Assembly (NCBI RefSeq): GCF_036320965.1
Contig: NC_092270.1
Span: forward strand, 18,809,440 to 18,873,439
DNA from: Panulirus ornatus
Taxonomy: Eukaryota > Arthropoda > Malacostraca > Decapoda > Palinuridae
Direction of reading: 5' to 3'
DNA: 64,000 nt
Shown here: positions 57,176-64,000 of the stretch, piece by piece
Numbering within the stretch: position 1 is the stretch's first letter
Layout of the letters: every line of letters begins with the position of its first letter
Made by a program: the position numbers and the translations under genes
Notes under the pieces: model-generated
What the model was told of the DNA's origin: nothing
The model's database searches: none
What the model saw: the letters and a program-made list of their open reading frames with translations, nothing else

Positions 57176-59213
57176 ATACTTTGTCGCTGTCTCCCGCGTT
57201 TGCGAGGTAGCGCAAGGAAACAGACGAAAGAAATGGTCCAACCCCCCCCCCCATACACATGTACATACACACGTCCACACATGCAAATATACATACCTAC
57301 ACAGCTTTCCATGGTTTACCCCAGACGCTTCACATGCCTTGATTCAATCCACTGACAGCACGTCAACCCCTGTATACCACATCGCTCCAATTCACTCTAT
57401 TCCTTGCCCTCCTTTCACCCTCCTGCATGTTCAGGCCCCGATCACACAAAATCTTTTTCACTCCATCTTTCCACCTCCAATTTGGTCTCCCTCTTCTCCT
57501 CGTTCCCTCCACCTCCGACACATATATCCTCTTGGTCAATCTTTCCTCACTCATTCTCTCCATGTGCCCAAACCATTTCAAAACACCCTCTTCTGCTCTC
57601 TCAACCACGCTCTTTTTATTTCCACACATCTCTCTTACCCTTACGTTACTTACTCGATCAAACCACCTCACACCACACATTTTCCTCAAACATCTCATTT
57701 CCAGCACATCCATCCTCCTGCGCACATCTCTATCCATTGCCCACGCCTCGCAACCATACAACATTGTTGGAACCACTATTCCTTCAAACATACCCATTTT
57801 TGCTTTCCGAGATAATGTTCTCGACTTCCACACATTTTTCAAGGCTCCCAAAATTTTCGCCCCCTCCCCCACCCTATGATCCACTTCCGCTTCCATGGTT
57901 CCGTCCGCTGACAGATCCACTCCCAGATATCTAAAACACTTCACTTCCTCCAGTTTTTCTCCATTCAAACTCACCTCCCAATTGACTTGACCCTCACCCC
58001 TACTGTACCTAATAACCTTGCTCTTATTCACATTTACTCTTAACTTTCTTCTTCCACACACTTTACCAAACTCAGTCACCAGCTTCTGCAGTTTCTCACA
58101 TGAATCAGCCACCAGCGCTGTATCATCAGCGAACAACAACTGACTCACTTCCCAAGCTCTCTCATCCCCAACAGACTTCATACTTGCCCCTCTTTCCAGG
58201 ACTCTTGCATTTACCTCCCTAACAACCCCATCCATAAACAAATTAAACAACCATGGAGACATCACACACCCCTGCCACAAACCTACATTCACTGAGAACC
58301 AATCACTTTCCTCTCTTCCTACACGTACACATGCCTTACATCCTCGATAAAAACTTTTCACTGCTTCTAACAACTTGCCTCCCACACCATATATTCTTAA
58401 TACCTTCCACAGAGCATCTCTATCAACTCTATCATATGCCTTCTCCAGATCCATAAATGCTACATACAAATCCATTTGCTTTTCTAAGTATTTCTCACAT
58501 GCATTCTTCAAAGCAAACACCTGATCCACACATCCTCTACCACTTCTGAAACCGCACTGCTCTTCCCCAATCTGATGCTCTGTACATGCCTTCACCCTCT
58601 CAATCAATAACCTCCCATATAATTTACCAGGAATACTCAACAAACCTATACCTCTGTAATTTGAGCACTCACTCTTATCCCCTTTGCCTTTGTACAATGG
58701 CACTATGCACGCATTCCGCCAATCCTCAGGCACCTCCTCACCATGAGTCATACATACATTAAATAACCTTACCAACCAGTCAACAATACAGTCACCCCCT
58801 TTTTTAATAAATTCCACTGCAATACCATCCAAACCTGCTGCCTTGCCGGCTTTCATCTTCCGCAAAGCTTTTACTACCTCTTCTCTGTTTACCAAATCAT
58901 TTTCCCTAACCCTCTCACTTTGCACACCACCTCGACCAAAACACCCTATATCTGCCACTCTGTCATCAGACACATTCAACAAACCTTCAAAATACTCATT
59001 CCATCTCCTTCTCACATCACCGCTACTTGTTATCACCTCCCCATTTACGCCCTTCACTGAAGTTCCCATTTGCTCCCTTGTCTTACGCACCCTATTTACC
59101 TCCTTCCAGAACATCTTTTTATTCTCCCTAAAATTTACTGATAGTCTCTCACCCCAACTCTCATTTGCCCTTTTTTTCACCTCTTGCACCTTTCTCTTGA
59201 CCTCCTGTCTCTT

Positions 59214-59219
<6 letters not shown>
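57159..59219 (-). mobile_element. RTE-type LINE copy R26, short tail, uninterrupted RT frame
   Basis: Minus strand open from the (TA)n at 59,219 to a stop near 57,363, about 617 codons of element sequence without stop or shift. It has KRKRQEVKRKVQEVKKRANE, AGKAAGLDGIAVEFIKKGGD, EEVPEDWRNACIVPLYKGKG (one extra Glu), CGFRSGRGCVDQVFALKNA, LEKAYDRVDRDALWKVL, GLWQGCVMSPWLFNLFMDG (Arg to Trp in GLRQG), LLFADDTALVADSCEKLQ, WAMDRDVRRRMDVLEMRCLR, KWFGHMERMSEERLTKRIYV, RRRGRPNWRWKDGV. Short tail with C-run, then T17. The endonuclease is absent, so it could not move on its own. Best coding copy in the window. Confidence 0.95.

Positions 59220-59292
<73 letters not shown>
59220..59292. repeat. (TA)n tract at the 5' end of R26
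   Basis: About 36 units. Confidence 0.97.
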
Positions 59293-59294
<2 letters not shown>

Positions 59295-59529
59295 CCCTGG
59301 GGATAGGGGATTAAGAATACTTCCCACGTATTCCCTGCGTGTCGTAGAAGGCGACTAAAAGGGGAGGGAGCGGGGGGCTGGAAATCCTCCCCTCTCGGTT
59401 TTTTTTCAATTTTCCAAAAGAAGGAACAGAAGATTGGGCCAGGTGAGGGTATTCCCTCAAAGGCCCAGTCCTCTGTTCTTAACGCTACCTCGCTAATGCG
59501 GGAAATGGCGAATAGTTTGAAAGAAAGAA

Positions 59530-59531
<2 letters not shown>
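59293..59531 (+). repeat. SINE-B, full copy
   Basis: TCCCTGGGGATAGGGGATTA, CGTAGAAGGCGACTAAAAGG, GGGGGCTGGAAATCCTCCCC, CCAGTCCTCTGTTCTTAACG, CTACCTCGCTAATGCGGGAA, ATGGCGAATAGTTTGAAAG, (AAAG)n then (TA)n. It can serve as the reference copy of this repeat. Confidence 0.9.

Positions 59532-59577
<46 letters not shown>
59532..59577. repeat. (TA)n tract
   Basis: About 23 units between SINE-B and the right part of R25. Confidence 0.96.
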
Positions 59578-59579
<2 letters not shown>

Positions 59580-59872
59580 GAGGTGGAGGGGACAAGGAGA
59601 AGCAGGAGACCAAATTGGAGGTGGAAGGATGGAGTGAAAAAGATTTTGAGTGATCTAGGTCTGAACATACAGGGAGGTGAGAGGTGCGCAAGGAATAGAG
59701 TAAATTGGAACGATGTGTATACTGGAGTCGATGTGCTGTCAATGGACTGAATCAGGGCATGTGAAGTGTCTGGGAAACACCACAGAAAGGTCTGTGGGAG
59801 CCTAGATATGGACAGGGAGCTGTGGTTTCAGTGCATTACACATGACAGCTAAAGACAGTGTGAACAAATGTG
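59578..59872 (+). mobile_element. RTE-type LINE copy R25, right part
   Basis: Resumes at SEVEGTRRSRRPNWRWKDGV, continues to the coding end (NRVNWNDV) and the first part of the diverged long tail (GACAGGGAGCTGTGGTTTCA). It ends against the antisense copy R27. Confidence 0.82.
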
Positions 59873-61497
59873 CTCCCTATCCTCATCCATGCAGCACAGA
59901 CTATCTGTGGTTTACCCCAGACATTACACATGCCCTAGTTCAGTCCACTGACAGCACATCGACCCCAGTATACCACATCGTTCCAATTCACTCTATTCCT
60001 TGCACGCCACTCACCCTCCTGTATGTTCAGGCCCTGATCACTCAAAATCTTTTTCACCCCATCCTTCCATATCCAATTTGGTTTCCCACTTCTCCTTGTT
60101 CCCTCTACCTCTGACACATATATCCTCTCTGTCAATCTTTCCTTACTCATTCTCTCCATATGTCCAAACCATTTCTACACACCCTCCTCTGCTCTCTTAA
60201 CCACACTCTCTATATTTCCATTCATCTATCTTACCCTTTCATTACTTACTCGATCAAACCACCTTACATCATATATCGTCCTCAAACATTTCATTTCCAA
60301 CACATCCACTCTCTTCCATTCAACCCTATCTATAGCCCATATCTCACAACTATATAACATTGTTGGAAGCACCATTTCTTCAAATATACCCATTTCTGCT
60401 CTCTGAGATAACATTCTCTCCTTCCACACAATCTTCATTGCTCCAAGAACCTTCGCCTTCTCCCCCACCTTGTGATGACTCACTTCCACTTGCATGTTTC
60501 CATTCGCTGCAAAGTTCACTCAGATATCTAAAAGACTTCACTTCCTCCAGTTTTTCTCCATTCAAACTTACATTAACTTGTCCCTCAACCCTACTAAACC
60601 TTGTTCTTATTCACATTTACTCTCAAGTTTCTCCTTTCACACACTTTTCTAAACTCAGTCACCAACTTCTGCAGTTTCTCACTAGAATCAGCCATTGGAG
60701 CTGTATCATCGGCAAACAAAAACTGACTCATTTTCCAGGCCCTCTCATCCACAACAGCCTGCATACTCTCCCTTCTCTCCAAAACTCTTGCATTTACCTC
60801 CCTAACCAACCCATCCATAAATAAATTAAACAACCATGGGAACATCACACACCCCTACTGCAGACCAACATTCACTGGGAACCAATCACTCTCCTCTCTT
60901 CCTACTCGTACAAATGCCTTATATCCTTGGTAAAAACTTTTCACTGCTTCTAGCAACTTATCTCCCACACCATATTTTCTTAAAACCTTCCACAAAGCAT
61001 CTCTATGAACCCTATCATAAGCCTTCTCCAGATCCATAAAAGCTACATACAAATCCATCGCTTTTTCAAAGTATTTTTCACATACATTCAAAGTAAACAC
61101 CTGATCCACACATCCTCGACCACTTCTGAAACCACCCTGGTCTATCCCAATCTGATGCTCTGTACATGCCTACATCCTTTCAATCAATACCCCTCCCATA
61201 TAATTTCCCAGCAATACTCAACAAACTTATACTTCTGTAATCTGAACACTAACCTTTATCCCCTCTGCCTTTGTAAAATGGCACTATGCATACATTCTGC
61301 TAATCCTCAGGCACTTCACCATGGTCCATACATACACCGAATATCCTTACCAACCAATCAACAACATATCACCCCCTTTTTTAATAAATTCCACTACAAT
61401 ATCATCCAAACCCGCCACCTTGCTGGATTTCATCTTCTACAAAGCTTTCACTACCTCTTCTCTCGTTACCAAACCATTTTCCCCAACCCTCTTATTT
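59873..61497 (-). mobile_element. RTE-type LINE copy R27, diverged
   Basis: Minus strand pieces with frame breaks: REEVVKAL near 61,460, NLFMDGLVREVNARVLERRE (60,848-60,594), LFADDTAPMADSSEKLQ, AYDRVHRDALWKVLRKYGVG (61,109-60,855), GGEKAKVLGAMKIVWKERML (60,519-60,226), GKPNWIWKDGVKKILSDQ (60,159-59,935). Similar in age to R21. Confidence 0.88.
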
Positions 61498-61600
61498 TTC
61501 ATTTTTGATCGCTATTTCCCGTGTTAGTGAGGGAGAGCCAGGAAAAGAAGATAGGCCACATCCGTTCACATATATACATATGACTTATCTTACATTACCT
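61498..61600 (-). repeat. LINE tail fragment (type C)
   Basis: TTTTGATCGCTATTTCCCGT, GAGGGAGAGCCAGGAAAAG, GGCCACATCCGTTCACATA. Confidence 0.6.
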
Positions 61601-61807
61601 TCCTGCCACAGGATCCTGAGGACATATTTCAACCTTAACCTTGGTCTTTACAACTTCTGCTTACAGACAATCAAATTGATCCAAGTCCTATACAAATTCC
61701 AGACTATTTCCTGCTTTATTACATATCTTACTAGTATAGCTTCTGAAAATGCCTTACTACCTATATTATTTTCTTTTCAGTTGAATAAAACGAAATGCTA
61801 TACTTAC
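61601..61807. other. talin intron A-B beside exon A donor
   Basis: AT-rich; holds donor GTAAGTA of exon A at 61,807-61,801. Confidence 0.7.
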
Positions 61808-64000
61808 CCTTGATTTCTTTGACTAGGTGAGCAGTAGCATTTGCAACATCTTTAGCAGATTGTACAAAATGTCGCTTGGCCACTACATTAGTTGTCTTGG
61901 CTGATGCAACACGGCAGCTGTTACACAAGGCACTCGTATGCTTTGCGATGATAGTTGCTGCACTAAGGACCTGCTGTTGGTTGCTGTTATTGTCAGTGAG
62001 TGTTTGGCAAGCAGTGACAATGGCCTGGTGTGCACGAGCAAACTGGGACTGGTCCACAAGCCCAGGACGTCCAGCAACACTTGTTGGATCAGACACACCA
62101 ACAAGATAAGCAGCTTGAGCAGCACTTTCAACTAGCCCACAGATGGCATCACTAACATCCTTCACAGCAAAGCCAAATTTGTCATGCTCCAACTTTTTAG
62201 CATGGTTTGCAATACCAGTCATAGCATCTCCTAAACTCTTAGAGCGATCCATGACAGTATCTAGACACTCAAAGTATGACATATCAGTTACTGCTTCAGA
62301 GGGATTATCAAGCAGAGGCTTCATTGACTGAATGGCACGGACTGCATTATCACACTCTTTCTGGCCGGGAGCAGCAGAAGTGCACACATTAATGAGATTG
62401 TTGATCGAGTCTGTAACAGCACGAGCAGCACTTGCCAGTTGATTCTTAGCATTGGGAGCATTAGGATCTGCAGAAACTGCTTTAGCTGATACCAACAGTT
62501 TTGATGAGGACATAGAGACACTCTTGAGACTAACAACCATCTGTCCCCGTACCTCACGATCTTGAGTAGTACCAGCCATCTCCATGCCAACACCCATCAA
62601 GCTACCAAATGCCCCAGAGAACTTCTTAGATGATGTTGCCAAGTGCTGCGTTGACATGCGAGCTGATGTTACTACTTCAGAAGTGACACTGTTAAGTTCA
62701 GCAGCTGCATTGCTTAGTTCAGATTGCAGCTCACCATAGGGCTTAGAGCTAGTTGGGAATCTACCAGCATCCAAATCGTTAGTAGACTCTGTGATGTTCA
62801 AGATAGCATCATCAACATCCTTCTGTCCGGGTAAGCAATTAACTGTCATGTTAAGAGCCTGAGATACACCTTTAGCTACTTGGGCAAGCTTCTGTTGTGA
62901 TGCAGCGTTTTGTGGACCCTGCACCACTATACGGGCTTCTTCAATTAGTTCTGAAGATTTGATCATAACTTCACGAGCAGCATCAATCAGGCGATCTCTT
63001 AGATTATGGTCAGTGGATGTGGCAACAACACCACGGACAGCATTGGAAAATTCTTTCAGGGCGAGTGCAGTATCACGAGAAGCTAAGCCTGTAAAATGCT
63101 GGTTACCCTGGGAAGATGATGTCAACAACTGAGCCATGGTGGAGCCTACAGTTTTGCTGGAGTTGGTAAGCTGTTGTGCAGCACTTTCTGGAGTCTCGCC
63201 AGGTAGAGGTCTTATTGTGCCTGTGTCTGCAGCTTTCTTTAGGTCATTAAGATCATCACTAAGGCCTTGAATAGCATCCAATGCTGAGTCAATTTCTAAT
63301 GATCCACAGGCTTCCTGAGCTTTTCCAATAGCAGATCTAAGGTCAACCAAAGCTTGACCAAACTGCTTGGAAGAATTATTCAGTTGAAGGGCAGATGCCT
63401 GATCCGAGACAGTAGGCAATGCAGCCTTCACAGAGGCTACCATCTTTGTACCAGGTTGCAGGAACTGGTTACATGAGTTAATGAGGGCCAACTGAGCACG
63501 AGGAGAATCTGGATTATTGATAGTACTTTTCACACCTTCCACTAATCGAGGAATAACATCTGCAACAGACTTGCAGTCAGCTATGAGCTCATCCTGAGTT
63601 GCTGGACTACTGTTGTGTGGGCCAGCTCCTTGGGCAGCAGCCATACACTGAGTGCCTGTGGCAGCAGCATGCTTTGCAGCATTTTCCAATCGCTTAATTA
63701 TCTTCTTCTTCAGCGCATTACCTGCAGCAGCATTGGTTGCAACTCGTACATTCTCTGCAGCTTCTCTGAGGATTGCTTGTCTGTTTTCATCATTAGGATG
63801 TGAAGCACATTGCTTAGCAGCCTCTACCATCTTTGCAGTAGCATCAGCAAGTTGTTTGGCTGCTGCCAACAATCTGTTTTGTAGGTCAGCATCTGTCTGA
63901 CTTTCAGCTTCATATTTAATTGACTGGATAAGATGAGATGTGGCCTGGGCCAGGATCTTAGCCTGTCTTACCATCTCTGAGGCATTACCCTGAGAGGCAA
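61808..64000 (-). CDS. rhea: talin, giant rod exon A (R3 to R8), cut by window edge
   Basis: Talin links integrin tails to F-actin and recruits vinculin at adhesion sites. This exon is open for 730 full codons and reads as alpha-helical rod throughout, Ala/Ser/Lys rich without Pro-rich linkers. Landmarks in order: EMVRQAKILAQ near the window edge, the vinculin-binding helix core LADATAKMVEAAK (VBS2 of R3 in vertebrates), NAAAGNALKKKIIKRLE, PLPGETPESAAQ, SCLPGQ-type and APGQKECDNAV linkers, NDMSYF-like DMSYFECLD, AAYLVGVSDP, and AKHTSALCNSC (R8, DLC1/RIAM-binding face in vertebrates). It ends KEIK plus one base, followed by donor GTAAGTA (61807-61801); the following exon completes Ala. The right end runs off the window, so its acceptor is not seen. 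At 2.19 kb or more it is far longer than the other nine exons (124-322 bp). Family assignment is very sure; domain borders are from memory of vertebrate talin. Confidence 0.97.

Overview
The window is eukaryotic: a single gene is split over about 54 kb by large introns that are mostly transposon debris. On the minus strand lie ten exons of TALIN (Drosophila rhea; vertebrate TLN1/TLN2), the large rod protein that couples integrins to actin. They run from the 63-64 kb end (rod bundle R3) to 10.1 kb (rod bundle R11). The gene is cut at both edges: the FERM head and first rod bundles lie to the right, the last rod bundles and actin-binding tail to the left. About 3.8 kb (6 percent) is coding. Splice sites are GT/AG and the exon phases chain without a break. 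The repeat content suggests a decapod crustacean (lobster or crayfish type). That rests on talin being animal and on my recollection of the dominant tail repeat from decapod sequences; I cannot check it here.

The introns are dominated by one non-LTR retrotransposon family (RTE-type LINE: AP-endonuclease remnant, reverse transcriptase with FADD box, basic C-terminal domain rich in RGRP/W). I count about 27 copies or fragments on both strands, mostly 5'-truncated. Five have 8-14 bp target-site duplications. Two 3' tails exist: a long one (R1, R6, R15, R18, R19) and a short one lacking about 250 bp (R7, R10, R13, R14, R17, R22, R23, R24, R26). R18 (35.7-38.5 kb) is longest and keeps the end of the endonuclease; R26 (57.2-59.2 kb) keeps an uninterrupted RT reading frame. 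A second repeat of about 240 bp (called SINE-B here) ends in the same roughly 45-bp tail and is probably its non-autonomous partner. Many joints between repeats fall in (TA)n tracts, and several copies lie as large inverted pairs.

Other mobile DNA: three Tigger/pogo (CENP-B type) transposase relics at 1.2-6.5 kb, a Tc1-like transposase pseudogene at 22.1-23.1 kb, a Penelope-like element with a GIY-YIG domain at 51.7-53.2 kb, two further LINE relics (CR1/L2-like and jockey-like) at 45.5-46.7 kb, and a tRNA-headed SINE at 45.1-45.3 kb.

Layout: 1-10 kb, last visible talin intron or beyond, with DNA-transposon relics and scrambled LINE pieces; 10-34 kb, exons J-F with LINE copies R7-R15, Tc1 and an 820-bp palindrome; 34-47 kb, exons F-C with R16-R21; 47-55 kb, a 2.8-kb inverted LINE pair and the Penelope-like element; 55-61.8 kb, nested LINEs; 61.8-64 kb, the giant talin exon. 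I see no second host gene, tRNA gene, rRNA or CRISPR array.
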